Assembly (NCBI RefSeq): GCF_017948675.1 | Contig: NZ_JAGFBU010000002.1 | Span: 434,001-498,000 of the forward strand | Source of the DNA: Flavobacterium flabelliforme | Lineage (GTDB): Bacteria; Bacteroidota; Bacteroidia; Flavobacteriales; Flavobacteriaceae | DNA length: 64,000 bases | Reading direction: 5' to 3' | Part shown: piece after piece, positions 41,393-50,252 of the stretch | Layout: the number at the start of each line of letters is the position of its first letter | Numbering within the stretch: the first letter of the stretch is position 1 | Made by a program: the position numbers and the translations under genes | Notes under the pieces: generated by a model | What the model was told of the DNA's origin: nothing | Database searches by the model: none | The model's input: the letters and a program-made list of their open reading frames with translations, nothing else

Positions 41393-43630
41393 TTAATTTT
41401 TGAAAAATATATTTAATAATTTTTTACTCCCTACCACCCAAAGAATATCATTTTTTTCTAAAATCATGTTTGATTCGGGATTAAGAATTCTTTTTCCGCT
41501 TCTTTCAATTCCTACAATCAGAGCATTTGTTTTTTCACGAAGCTGTGATTCCCTAATTGTAGCGCCTATAAATTCTTCTTCTTTAATTTCTAGTTGCTTT
41601 AGGATAATATCAGTTTCAATAATTTCAGGAAGTTCAATTTCATTTTGATGCAAATAAAGTTTAAAATCTTTGACTTGATTATCGGTTCCAATGATACAAA
41701 TTTCGTCGCCTGGAAACAGACGCTCATTTTTATTGGGAATATTTATAGTGAATTCACCTCGTTTGATAAAGGCGATATTAATACCTAATTGCTCTCTAAT
41801 TCGTAACTCTTCTAGTGTTTTTCCCACTACATTTGAAGTTGGAGCAATTTCAAAAGTAGACATGTGTCCATCCCAAGGTGTTAAATCACTTCGGCTTCTA
41901 ACTGCTTTTTTGATTTCTCTAGCATTTAGATTTCTTAGAAAATGATCTTCAATTTTATGGTAATGTGCATTTAGTTTTTTAGGGAAAATAAAGTAACCAA
42001 ATACCACTACTATCAAGGCTACGAAAGCAATTATAGGCGAAAAAAAGATATTAAGTAACAAGCCAATATAAAAAAGTGCTAAAACCATTCTCAATAAGAT
42101 CATCATCAAAATTGGAGCGCGGTATTTGCGTTCTTCTCTTAAAATTGCCACCTCTTTTACTGCTACACGTCGTAAGGATAATGCCCATAAAAAAGGTGAT
42201 ATTATTACTAAAGTAATTAAGGCGCCAAAGATATTTCCGTATTGAGTTACTTCTACCAATGGTAAAATATATTTAGAAGAAAGCAATATCATTGCTACGA
42301 TAATTACCGAGTGTATAATTACTTGGGTTAAAAAAGCGCGAACCACTATTTGCCAATTGGTCACTAATTTGATTGACTGTGCATTGGCACTATATCTTTC
42401 AATTCGTTTAATCCATCTTCGTGGTAATTTCTTTTCTAAATATTCAGAAAATGGAGTGGAAAATTTAATCATAAAAGGCGTCGTAAAAGTCGTTACTGCA
42501 GATACTGCCACCACAATAGGATAGAGGAAATCACTGGTTACTTTTAGCGACATTCCTAGTGTGGCTATGATAAAAGAGAATTCCCCTATTTGAGATAAAC
42601 TCATTCCTGTTTGGACTGATTGTTTTAGAGGTAAACCCGAAAGTAAAGCGCCTGCTGTTGAGCTAATCGATTGTCCTATGATAACTACAACTGTTAATAT
42701 CGCTACTGGAAAAGCATATTCATATAAAGTATCTGGATTAATTAACATTCCTACAGAAACAAAAAATACCGCTCCAAAAAGATCTTTTACCGGTTTTACC
42801 AAATGTTCAATATGTTCTGCTTGTGTCGTTTCGGCAATAATAGATCCCATTATAAAAGCACCCAAAGCAGGAGAAAAACCAACATTAGCGGCTAGAATAA
42901 CCATCATTAAACATAAAGCAAGAGAGACTATTAACAGCATTTCGTCAGTTAATATGTTCTTTGCTTTTTTTAGTAAAGTGGGAATGAAAAAAATCCCTCC
43001 TACAAACCAAATGGTTAAAAAGAAAATCAATTTTAATACCGATAGTAATAATTCCGTTCCTGAAAATTGTTGGCTTACAGCTATAGTTGAGAGTAATACC
43101 ATCATTAAAATAGCAACAATATCTTGTACAATTAAAGAACCTATAACTATTCCAGCAAATTTTTGTGTTTTTACACCTAGTTCTTCAAAGGTTTTGAGAA
43201 TAATTGTCGTGGATGAAACAGAAAGAATAACTCCTAGAAATACACTGTCCATGGGTTTCCAGCCGATCCATTGTCCTACCATATATCCTATTGCAATCAT
43301 CGCAATTATTTGTGTGACCGCGGTAATTGATGCTGATCCGCCCACCTTCATTAGTTTTTTAAAACTAAATTCGAGCCCTAAGCTAAACAGTAAAAAGATT
43401 ACTCCAATTTCAGCCCAAACTTCTACACTTTTTAAATCTTTTACAGAAGGGAAAAAATCAAAATGATTTCCCGCTAAAAATCCAGCAATCAAATAACCTA
43501 AAACCAGCGGTTGTTTTATTTTTTTAAATAATAAAACTGCAACAGCAGCTGTCATTAATATTAATCCTAAATCACTAATTAAGGGTTCTAAATGGAGTGA
43601 TACATTTGCTACTGTTTCTGCGGTACTCAT
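41393..43630 (-). CDS. CPA2 family cation/H+ antiporter with TrkA-C domain
   Basis: The 745-residue protein has an antiporter core in the first 400 residues (LGLILMTAAVAVLLFKKIKQPLVLGYLIAGF split here; VILSVSSTTIILKTFEELG; FSPALGAFIMGSIIAET). Several extra TM segments follow (about 430-560), and the C-terminus has a TrkA-C/RCK-C domain (VVGKTLEELRIREQLGINIAF, LFPGDEICIIG). Unlike the previous antiporter it lacks a TrkA-N nucleotide-binding domain. It has its own ATG and lies 164 nt upstream of the KefF-like gene. The ion carried is unknown. Confidence 0.9.
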   Translation of the reverse strand: MSTAETVANVSLHLEPLISDLGLILMTAAVAVLLFKKIKQPLVLGYLIAGFLAGNHFDFFPSVKDLKSVEVWAEIGVIFLLFSLGLEFSFKKLMKVGGSASITAVTQIIAMIAIGYMVGQWIGWKPMDSVFLGVILSVSSTTIILKTFEELGVKTQKFAGIVIGSLIVQDIVAILMMVLLSTIAVSQQFSGTELLLSVLKLIFFLTIWFVGGIFFIPTLLKKAKNILTDEMLLIVSLALCLMMVILAANVGFSPALGAFIMGSIIAETTQAEHIEHLVKPVKDLFGAVFFVSVGMLINPDTLYEYAFPVAILTVVVIIGQSISSTAGALLSGLPLKQSVQTGMSLSQIGEFSFIIATLGMSLKVTSDFLYPIVVAVSAVTTFTTPFMIKFSTPFSEYLEKKLPRRWIKRIERYSANAQSIKLVTNWQIVVRAFLTQVIIHSVIIVAMILLSSKYILPLVEVTQYGNIFGALITLVIISPFLWALSLRRVAVKEVAILREERKYRAPILMMILLRMVLALFYIGLLLNIFFSPIIAFVALIVVVFGYFIFPKKLNAHYHKIEDHFLRNLNAREIKKAVRSRSDLTPWDGHMSTFEIAPTSNVVGKTLEELRIREQLGINIAFIKRGEFTINIPNKNERLFPGDEICIIGTDNQVKDFKLYLHQNEIELPEIIETDIILKQLEIKEEEFIGATIRESQLREKTNALIVGIERSGKRILNPESNMILEKNDILWVVGSKKLLNIFFKN

Positions 43631-43744
43631 AGGCGTTTATTCGTTTTTTTATGGTTTTCTGTATTTTGGTAAGATATATAAAATATTTTTTTTATAACAG
43701 TATGTTTTGTTAAAACGAGCGTTTATAGTACGATTTAAATGAAA

Positions 43745-43788
43745 AATTCCCATTAAAAAGAAGTGTTTTGTTCTTTTTAATGGGAATT
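43745..43788 (-). terminator. terminator of purB
   Basis: AATTCCCATTAAAAAG pairs with CTTTTTAATGGGAATT (arms 43745-43760 and 43773-43788), downstream of purB on the minus strand. Confidence 0.8.
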
Positions 43789-43815
43789 GATTATTTTAAT
43801 TAGAAAATGTAGTAT

Positions 43816-45162
43816 TTATATTCCCAAGAAATTACTAGGAGTAATTTGCATTAATTCTGCTTTAATTTCTGCCGATACGTCAAGTGTTGCTATAAAACCA
43901 TGAATGGCTTTCTTGTCAATCGCCTCATTGGTTCTAGTTAATCCTTTCAGAGCTTCATAAGGATTTGGATACGCTTCTCTACGCAATATGGTTTGAATAG
44001 CTTCGGCAACAACGGCCCAGTTTTTCTCTAAATCTTCGTGAAATTTAGGTTCGTTTAATAATAATTTATTTAAACCTTTTAATGTTGCTTCAAATGCTAT
44101 CAAAGTATGTCCCATTGGAACTCCTATGTTTCTTAAAACCGTACTGTCTGTCAAATCGCGTTGTAATCTTGACAATGGTAATTTTGCAGATAAGTGTTCA
44201 AAAATAGCATTAGCAATTCCTAAATTTCCTTCTGAATTTTCAAAATCAATTGGGTTAACTTTATGCGGCATTGCTGAAGATCCTATTTCTCCTGCTTTTA
44301 TTTTTTGTTTAAAATATTCCATTGAAACATACGTCCAAATATCTCTGTCTAAATCTATAATGATAGTGTTAATTCTTTTTAACGCATCAAAAAATGCTGC
44401 AAAGTGATCGTAATGTTCAATTTGTGTAGTAGGGAAGGAGTGGTGCAAACCTAAATTTTCTTCCACAAATTTTCCACCAAACTTTCTCCAGTCAATTTGT
44501 GGATACGCTACATGATGAGCATTGTAGTTTCCTGTTGCTCCACCAAATTTAGCTGCAAAAGGTATATTAAACAACAAACGCATTTGCTCTTCTAAACGTT
44601 CTACAAAAACGCCAATTTCTTTACCCAAACGAGTAGGAGAAGCTGGCTGTCCGTGCGTGCGTGCTAGCATTGGAATAGCCGCCCATTCGATGCTTAAATC
44701 CTTTAATTTTGAAGTCAAAGTGATCAACGATGGCATATATACTTTCTCAAAAGCTTCTTTTGTCGAAAGCGGAATTGCGGTATTATTTATATCTTGAGAA
44801 GTCAATCCAAAGTGGATAAACTCCTTATATTCTGATAAACCTAGTTTTTCAAAAGCATCTTTAATGAAATATTCAACTGCTTTTACATCATGATTCGTGA
44901 CTTTCTCCGTTTCTTTAATCCAAAGTGCATCTTCAGTAGAGAAATTTTTGTAAATAGCACGTAAACTCTCAAATAAATCTGGGTTTACGTTTGCAAGTTG
45001 AGGTAAAGGCGTTTCGCACAAAGCAATGAAATATTCAATTTCAACCAATACGCGGTATTTGATTAAAGCTTCTTCAGAGAAAAATGGAGCCAGTGAAATA
45101 GTCTTGTTTCTATATCTACCGTCAATTGGTGATATAGCATTCAATTCGTTTAAAGTAGTCAT
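43816..45162 (-). CDS. purB: adenylosuccinate lyase
   Basis: The 448-residue enzyme acts twice in purine synthesis, splitting SAICAR and adenylosuccinate to release fumarate. Motifs: LNAISPIDGRYR at the start, TSQDINNTA with the conserved Thr-Ser, MLARTHGQPASPTRLGKE with the catalytic His, and the signature GSSAMPHKVNPIDFENSEGN near residue 295. Length and start fit the family. Its -7 element TATATTTG is at 45188-45195 on the minus strand. Confidence 0.96.
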   Translation of the reverse strand: MTTLNELNAISPIDGRYRNKTISLAPFFSEEALIKYRVLVEIEYFIALCETPLPQLANVNPDLFESLRAIYKNFSTEDALWIKETEKVTNHDVKAVEYFIKDAFEKLGLSEYKEFIHFGLTSQDINNTAIPLSTKEAFEKVYMPSLITLTSKLKDLSIEWAAIPMLARTHGQPASPTRLGKEIGVFVERLEEQMRLLFNIPFAAKFGGATGNYNAHHVAYPQIDWRKFGGKFVEENLGLHHSFPTTQIEHYDHFAAFFDALKRINTIIIDLDRDIWTYVSMEYFKQKIKAGEIGSSAMPHKVNPIDFENSEGNLGIANAIFEHLSAKLPLSRLQRDLTDSTVLRNIGVPMGHTLIAFEATLKGLNKLLLNEPKFHEDLEKNWAVVAEAIQTILRREAYPNPYEALKGLTRTNEAIDKKAIHGFIATLDVSAEIKAELMQITPSNFLGI

Positions 45163-45272
45163 TGTTTAGTTGTTTGTTCGAAAGTCGCAAATATAAGCAG
45201 ATATTAGAAAATAGCCGTATGATTTATAACATTTGAATTAGATAAAGCCCTACTTTCTCTGTTTTTTGTTTT

Positions 45273-45965
45273 TTAAATAAAAGAACGCAACTTATTTCTC
45301 ATAATTTCAACACCTTTTGAGGCTACTTCTGGAATTACTTGCAATGGATTTCTAAGATTAGGGATTTTTATTGGCTTAGGATCAATATAAAAAATCGGTA
45401 TTTCACGAGCTGTAAAATCGATTAATCCAGCAGCAGGATAAACCTGTAAAGAAGTTCCAATTACAGCAAAAAAATCGGCACTTTGTGTAATTTCCAAAGC
45501 TCGATCAAGCGCAGGAACGTCCTCTCCAAACCAAACAATATGTGGTCTCAATTGATTTTTCTCGTCATCCACATCGCCAAAATTTAAATCCTCATACCAA
45601 TCCAAAATATAATTTAGGTTTGTTTCACTTCTCACTTTTAATAATTCGCCATGAAGATGTAAAACATTTGTACTTCCAGCACGCTCATGCAAATCATCTA
45701 CATTTTGAGTAATTATATACACCTCAAATTCCTTTTCTAATTCCGCTAAAATTTGATGTCCTAGATTGGGTTCAACTTCTTTGAGCTGTTTGCGTCTTTG
45801 ATTATAAAAATCTAATACTAAAGCTGGATTTTTACGCCAACCTTCCGGCGTTGCAACATCCATTACGTTGTGACCTTCCCAAAGTCCGTCACTATCTCGA
45901 AAAGTTTTAATTCCGCTTTCTGCACTAATTCCCGCTCCCGTTAAGACTACTAATTTCTTTTTCAT
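45273..45965 (-). CDS. NAD-dependent protein deacylase (sirtuin, class III type)
   Basis: The ATG at 45965 gives 230 residues (MKKKLVVLTGAGISAESGI). Sirtuin motifs are GAGISAESGIKTFRDSDGLW, TQNVDDLHERAG, LHLHGEL with the catalytic His, and VIGTSLQVYPAAGL. The Tyr and Arg of FYNQRR are those that read acidic acyl groups in SIRT5/CobB, so desuccinylation is a likely activity. The four Cys that hold zinc in most sirtuins are absent; the whole protein has no Cys. It uses NAD+ to remove acyl groups from lysines. Single gene; the 45979 repeat lies directly upstream. Confidence 0.92.
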   Translation of the reverse strand: MKKKLVVLTGAGISAESGIKTFRDSDGLWEGHNVMDVATPEGWRKNPALVLDFYNQRRKQLKEVEPNLGHQILAELEKEFEVYIITQNVDDLHERAGSTNVLHLHGELLKVRSETNLNYILDWYEDLNFGDVDDEKNQLRPHIVWFGEDVPALDRALEITQSADFFAVIGTSLQVYPAAGLIDFTAREIPIFYIDPKPIKIPNLRNPLQVIPEVASKGVEIMRNKLRSFI

Positions 45966-45978
45966 ATTTTTTTTATTT

Positions 45979-46067
45979 GGGCGTGTTCGCAAAAGCGACC
46001 GGGCTTTTGGCTTTATCTTTGCTGGCCTAAAAAGTACAGAAAAGGATATCGCCTCTATCCCTCACGC
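45979..46067 (+). repeat. interspersed repeat, copy 2
   Basis: Same direction as copy 1: CGGGCTTTTGGCTTTATCTT at the left and GGATATCGCCTCTATCCCT at the right, with a shorter AT-rich centre. A preceding GCGTGTTCGCAAAAGCGACC is a further hairpin. It lies between the divergent sirtuin and trmH genes. Confidence 0.65.
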
Positions 46068-46163
46068 AAATTCTGCAAAAATTCATAAATCAATTTCTAT
46101 TCACAAATAAAAATTGAAGATTGAACAAGCCAATTCTAAAGTGATAAAGCTACTCTTTTTTAC

Positions 46164-46171
46164 TATTTTTG
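46164..46171 (+). promoter_or_regulatory. -7 element before the TrmH-family gene
   Basis: TATTTTTG fits TAnnTTTG and lies 18 nt before the ATG at 46189. No TTG is at the right distance upstream. Confidence 0.45.
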
Positions 46172-46188
46172 CCAAAAAACTTATTCTA

Positions 46189-46860
46189 ATGATTGATATC
46201 GATTACCTTAATTTTCTTGAAAATATTCTGACTGACAACCGTAAAGAGAAATTCCTGAAAGTTTTGGAAACTAGAACGAAACATTTCACCATTGCTGTTG
46301 AAGATATTTTTCAGATGCACAACACTAGCGCGGTAATGCGTAGCTGTGAAGTTTTTGGTATTCAAGAATTGAATGTTATCGAACAGCGTTACGGTAAAAG
46401 TATTGATAAGGAAATTGCTATGGGTGCTCAAAAATGGGTTGATATCAATACTTTTGATAGTATTACGAATTGTGTAGATACTCTTAAAGATAAAGGTTAC
46501 CAAATCATTGCTACGACTCCTCATGAAGGTGATTGCTTAATGGATGATTTTGATATTTCAAAACCGAGTGCTTTGTTTTTTGGAACGGAAAGAGACGGTT
46601 TGTCAGAAGAAATTCTCAAACGTGCGGATGGTTTTCTTAAAATCCCGATGGTAGGTTTTACAGAGAGTCTGAATATCTCAGTTTCTGCTGCAATAATAAT
46701 TCAAAACTTAACGAGTAGGTTGCGTAAAACGAACATTGATTGGCATTTATCGGATGATGAAATTTTAGAAAAACGTTTGGCTTGGGCTAAAAATTCTATA
46801 AAAGATATCAAAAGAATCGAAACGCGTTATTTTATTGACAATCCGAAATCAGTTTTATAA
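46189..46860 (+). CDS. TrmH-family RNA 2'-O-methyltransferase
   Basis: With the ATG at 46189 (MIDIDYLNFLENIL) the protein has 223 residues; the open frame extends 25 codons upstream through the promoter. SPOUT motifs: EDIFQMHNTSAVMRSCEVFG with the catalytic Asn and Arg, ALFFGTERDGLSEEIL, and IPMVGFTESLNISVSAAIIIQ split into its knot residues. This resembles TrmH, which methylates G18 of tRNAs. It overlaps the convergent MepB gene by 6 nt. Confidence 0.9.
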   Translation: MIDIDYLNFLENILTDNRKEKFLKVLETRTKHFTIAVEDIFQMHNTSAVMRSCEVFGIQELNVIEQRYGKSIDKEIAMGAQKWVDINTFDSITNCVDTLKDKGYQIIATTPHEGDCLMDDFDISKPSALFFGTERDGLSEEILKRADGFLKIPMVGFTESLNISVSAAIIIQNLTSRLRKTNIDWHLSDDEILEKRLAWAKNSIKDIKRIETRYFIDNPKSVL

Positions 46861-47376
46861 ACCGTACAACATTTTTGCGCGTTCGATGTTAACTTTTTCA
46901 TCAGTTGGAATTTCTAAAAAATACTCCAATTGCCATTGTTGCGTTTTTTGAGCTTGTTTATTGATAGCTTCATCCCAAGGCGGATAAACTCGAATCGCTC
47001 TTTTGCCTTCTTTAGTAATTGTCGCAATAATTCCTTTTTCACAAAGGACTGCTTTAGGAAATACAAATTGTCCAACACGATTTTCTTTTCGGACGCTAAT
47101 CACAATTAAATCAATTGCATCAGTGTAATCAAAAGGTTGAATTGGTCCTTTTTCAATTCTTTTCCATAAAGTTACAAATTGCCCAATTTTGGTTGGAGTA
47201 ATTTTAGCAGCACGAAATACAATTGATTTATTATTTAGTAGGAATGAATACGCTCCGTATTCAGCGCTTTCTTTTTCCTTTTCAGGAAACGAACATTCAA
47301 AATTATAGGTGTCATAAAGTTTTTCTTTAGTAAGAAGTAAATCGGTATGAATTGTAAGATCGCTTTTCCAGGACAT
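46855..47376 (-). CDS. MepB family protein
   Basis: The 173-residue protein looks like MepB of the S. aureus mepRAB locus: YNFECSFPEKEKESAEYGAYSF, FRAAKITPTKIGQFVTLWKR, FDYTDAIDLIVISVRKEN, and a PPWDEA turn near the end. The function of MepB is not well established; no MepR or MATE gene is near, so a link to drug export is not supported. Single gene on the minus strand. Confidence 0.8.
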   Translation of the reverse strand: MSWKSDLTIHTDLLLTKEKLYDTYNFECSFPEKEKESAEYGAYSFLLNNKSIVFRAAKITPTKIGQFVTLWKRIEKGPIQPFDYTDAIDLIVISVRKENRVGQFVFPKAVLCEKGIIATITKEGKRAIRVYPPWDEAINKQAQKTQQWQLEYFLEIPTDEKVNIERAKMLYGL

Positions 47377-47485
47377 TTTTTTGTTTTTAATAGGATTTCA
47401 AATGTAAAGAAAATAGGGAGTTATTTTGTTAATTGAGAATTATAATATACTAGCTTTTAGCTGAATATTAAACATTCTTAAAAGT

Positions 47486-47568
47486 TTATTGTCCTGAAGC
47501 TAAGAAGCTTTCGACTTTTTTTATCTTTCTTGCTTCCAAAATGTAATAGTTATTTTGTAAATTATGTA
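47486..47568 (-). pseudogene. short remnant resembling the SecA C-terminal tail
   Basis: On the minus strand an open stretch ends ARKIKKVESFLASGQ-stop at 47486. The end of SecA in this window (51353-) reads QEMKYKKAESLIASGQWVLV. About 9 of 16 residues agree, and the DNA agrees well over 35 nt (ATTGTCCTGAAGC...AAGCT..TCG.CTTTTTT). There is no start codon and no SecA sequence further upstream. It may be a leftover of a duplicated 3' end, or chance. Confidence 0.4.
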
Positions 47569-47613
47569 ATTGCTAATAATGTAACTAAACACTAGCTGTT
47601 AATAGACGTAGCT

Positions 47614-47904
47614 TTATAATTCAATTTGTATTTTTACTTTTCCACCAAGTCCTTTTTCTACAATATCGTATAACGTCTTTAATGTTAAATTGCTTCCGTT
47701 ATTTTCAATTCTTGAAATATATTCTCTTTTTTTATCCACTAAACCTCCAAGTTCAGTTTGTGTTAAATGTTTTTCTTCGCGAGCTTTTTTTAATAACAAG
47801 CCAATTTTGAAACCTTGGAAATCTCTCTCTAGTTCGTCACGTCTTTCGGTTCCTTTTTCCCCGTAAACATTGTCTTTAATGTCTTTCCAACTTTTAGTTT
47901 CCAT
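47614..47904 (-). CDS. higA: HigA-like XRE antitoxin
   Basis: The 96-residue protein has an XRE helix-turn-helix in its second half: LKKAREEKHLTQTELGGLVDKKREYISRIE (split here by its turn) and a C-terminal NLTLKTLYDIVEKGLGGKV. It follows the RelE-type toxin gene by 3 nt, and toxin-first order is typical of HigBA. It should neutralise the toxin and repress the promoter. Confidence 0.9.
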   Translation of the reverse strand: METKSWKDIKDNVYGEKGTERRDELERDFQGFKIGLLLKKAREEKHLTQTELGGLVDKKREYISRIENNGSNLTLKTLYDIVEKGLGGKVKIQIEL

Positions 47905-47907
47905 AAT

Positions 47908-48249
47908 TTATTTGTTTTTTTCTTCGTAATATTTTTTCATTAATCGCAACGCTTTTTCAATCTCATTTTTGGGAGTTTTCTGCGTTTTTTTCTGAAAGCC
48001 ATTGAGTAGGATTACTAGTTTTCCGTTATCGAAAAAACAAAATATGCGCCAAATATTCGAACCTAATTGAATTCGAGCTTCATAAAAACCATTTGTTCCT
48101 TCCATTGATTTAAGATAATTCGATGGAACTCTTTCTAAAGTTTCGATTGCGTCAATAATTTTAAAGATTTTACCCTGAACTTTTTTAGTCTGTTCAAGAA
48201 GGAAATCTTCAAAGTAATTTTCATATGCAATCACTTCACATACTTTCAT
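47908..48249 (-). CDS. higB: HigB-like (RelE/Gp49 superfamily) toxin
   Basis: The 113-residue basic protein has the phage-derived Gp49-like/HigB pattern: FLLEQTKKVQGKIFKIID, a central LKSMEGTNGFYEARIQLGSNIWRIFCFFD split by its strands, and the end LLNGFQKKTQKTPKNEIEKA. Family members are ribosome-dependent mRNA interferases. First gene of the operon; a palindrome at 48259-48274 lies just upstream as a candidate operator. Confidence 0.88.
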   Translation of the reverse strand: MKVCEVIAYENYFEDFLLEQTKKVQGKIFKIIDAIETLERVPSNYLKSMEGTNGFYEARIQLGSNIWRIFCFFDNGKLVILLNGFQKKTQKTPKNEIEKALRLMKKYYEEKNK

Positions 48250-48622
48250 TTTTTAAAAGTAACTTAAAAGTTACGTTATTGCAAGTGTAAATATATTTTT
48301 TGTGCTAATGTTCAGAACGTTAAATAACATTCATTTAGTTTTTAAAAATATTTAAAGGGTTTTATAATATATCTCAGAATAATTTGAGATAAAAATTAGG
48401 CTTAGAATAACTCATGAAAAGTTAGTTGGAATTAGCACGGATTACAAATCCGCCTATCGTGTTCTGTTACATGATAGTTATCCTTGTTAACAAGGTCTTT
48501 TTTTGTTCTGAGAAAAGGGACTTTGTTAAAGCTTATTTTATACCGAAACGGCAATACTTTAAAAAAACTAATTCAGCAAAAGCTCCAACTTTAAGGGAAA
48601 GCTTTTGATAGATTGCAGCTTT
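48250..48622. other. 373-nt intergenic region upstream of higBA
   Basis: Besides the operator-like palindrome at 48259, it holds CGGATT-aca-AATCCG (48438-48452) and the palindrome CCTTGTTAACAAGG (48482-48495). The short open frame here has no start context and no family resemblance. I see no gene. Confidence 0.5.
48259..48274. promoter_or_regulatory. candidate HigA operator
   Basis: GTAACTT-AA-AAGTTAC is a perfect 16-bp palindrome ending 10 nt before the toxin ATG at 48249. Its place in the promoter region of higBA makes autorepression by HigA likely. The half-site GTAAC is also used in the rhodanese palindrome, but with different spacing. Confidence 0.55.
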
Positions 48623-49417
48623 TTAACTTCCAATTTTCCCATATCTTTGCTGTTCAGAAAAATAGAGTACAATTATTTTTTCACCTTGAATATAAGGATA
48701 AAACAATTCATATTCTCCATTGCGATTACTGTATCTTATTTCATTACTTTTTCTGCTAAATATTTTGTCTAAATACTCGCGTTCTATTTGAGTTGTTTTA
48801 TAAATATAATTTTGTTTTTTTGGCGTAATTGTATCCTGTAAATTTCCACTTTCGTATCGATTAAATCCTAAATAAGTAGGAGAGCCATTTATAGTGTCTT
48901 TTACCAATAAATTTACGTTTGGAAAATTTTTGTCTGTTTTAGAGTATATTTCTAAAATATCAGTGGTTTCAATGATATATTTTTCAGAAAATTCATAATT
49001 TAATAATTTAGCAGTGTTGGTTTTGTTCTTAGAAAGAATTGATTCTGCAGATTTTATTAGCATTTTTTCTTTTTTATTTGATGTCAAATAGTCTCCACCG
49101 AATAATATAAGTGCAATTAAAGGAAAAATTGCTAAAATAAAAAAATATGTTTTTTTATTAGTGTTTGCCTTATTTTCTGAACTGTCTTTATTTTCAGCAA
49201 TTCGAGTAAGGTTAAACATTACATTGACAATTAGGGAACCCACCATTAAAGCAAGAATTGCCAATACACTTAAATAAAAAGTTTCCGTAATATTTTCTTT
49301 AAAGACTTTCAATCCGAAAACTTGAATTGTTATAAAGGTAAAAACCCAATAAGCTAAAAGAATTATTGCTGTAATTCCAATTATATTACTGAGTTTAACT
49401 ACTTGTTTTGGTGTCAT
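48623..49417 (-). CDS. unknown membrane protein, three N-terminal TM segments
   Basis: From the ATG at 49417 (MTPKQVVKLSNIIGIT) the protein has 264 residues; upstream codons in the same frame are Lys/Asn-rich and unlikely to be coding. Three hydrophobic segments (ITAIILLAYWVFTFITIQVF; FYLSVLAILALMVGSLIVNV; FFILAIFPLIALILFGGDYL) are followed by a soluble domain of about 150 residues with SPTYLGFNRYESG. I do not recognise it. It sits in a run of accessory genes. Confidence 0.7.
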   Translation of the reverse strand: MTPKQVVKLSNIIGITAIILLAYWVFTFITIQVFGLKVFKENITETFYLSVLAILALMVGSLIVNVMFNLTRIAENKDSSENKANTNKKTYFFILAIFPLIALILFGGDYLTSNKKEKMLIKSAESILSKNKTNTAKLLNYEFSEKYIIETTDILEIYSKTDKNFPNVNLLVKDTINGSPTYLGFNRYESGNLQDTITPKKQNYIYKTTQIEREYLDKIFSRKSNEIRYSNRNGEYELFYPYIQGEKIIVLYFSEQQRYGKIGS

Positions 49418-49637
49418 AAGGTTAAAATTATTTTTATTTTTAATGATTTTTTGTTTTTTTATGGAAATTGATTTCAAAGGTTTTCAGCGTGGTAATGTTG
49501 TGTAATGGAGTAAAAAGTATAAACATTCAACAATAGCTTAATTTTTTACAAAGCACATCTAATTCGCTTTCGAACAAAGCCCGCTATCTTACTCAATTTA
49601 TGTTGTGTGATTGTACTTGATTATTTTGCTTTTTTAT

Positions 49638-50252
49638 TTATTTTCTTTGTTTTAGTTGTTTTGTAGTTTTATCAAAAGTTATAATGATAGTAGGTTGTCC
49701 GTATAAAAGAGCTAGCGTAACCGTACTATCAGTTTCAGATTTAAAAGCGATGTCTTTAGCTTCACTAATTCTAAGGTCAGAACGAAGTTGTGATTCGTAT
49801 TTTACAGCTATTCTATCGTCTTTAAACCCTTGAAAGTCGATTTCAGTGCAGTGAAGCAATTTTTTTTCGAGTATTCCTTTTTTTTCAATCAGTTCAAAGC
49901 GAGGCAGTGTCATTATGCTGTAACCCACAATTTGCGCTCGATATTTTGTGTTTAATTGTTTGTCAAATTGTAATCCAGAAGGCGTCATTGATAGTAGTAT
50001 CGCATAAAATGGAATCATCATTGGTACAATACTTCCTATCAGTGCTAATACCATAATTATGAAAAATAGTTTGACCATTATCTTTCTCCAGTACAGAACG
50101 ATAACTATTATGCTCGTAAAAAGCCAAAGCCAAAACAAAACTATGTCACTGTAGTAACCTGCAAAGCTTATTTGATAATAAAAGTACATCAAGCAATCCG
50201 CTAACAGCACTATTGATGAAAATAGGAATATATAAAGTACTGCTTTTTTCAT
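49638..50252 (-). CDS. unknown membrane protein, four TM segments
   Basis: The 204-residue protein has hydrophobic segments at about residues 4-26, 36-55, 60-80 and 80-95 (for example VLYIFLFSSIVLLADCLMYF and LFFIIMVLALIGSIVPMMIP), then a soluble C-terminal domain of about 100 residues with QLRSDLRISEAKDIAFKSE. No family recognised. It may be an old neighbour of the gene at 48623, since both have an N-terminal membrane part and a small outer domain. Confidence 0.7.
   Translation of the reverse strand: MKKAVLYIFLFSSIVLLADCLMYFYYQISFAGYYSDIVLFWLWLFTSIIVIVLYWRKIMVKLFFIIMVLALIGSIVPMMIPFYAILLSMTPSGLQFDKQLNTKYRAQIVGYSIMTLPRFELIEKKGILEKKLLHCTEIDFQGFKDDRIAVKYESQLRSDLRISEAKDIAFKSETDSTVTLALLYGQPTIIITFDKTTKQLKQRK

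Noticed and set aside
42678..43466. A 262-codon plus-strand open frame opposite the CPA2 antiporter
   Set aside because: It is antisense to well-conserved antiporter segments and its translation is rich in Ile/Thr/Asn/Lys with no family pattern.
48426..48608. 60-codon open frame upstream of the region before higBA
   Set aside because: Crosses two palindromes, lacks a plausible start context and has no recognisable protein pattern.
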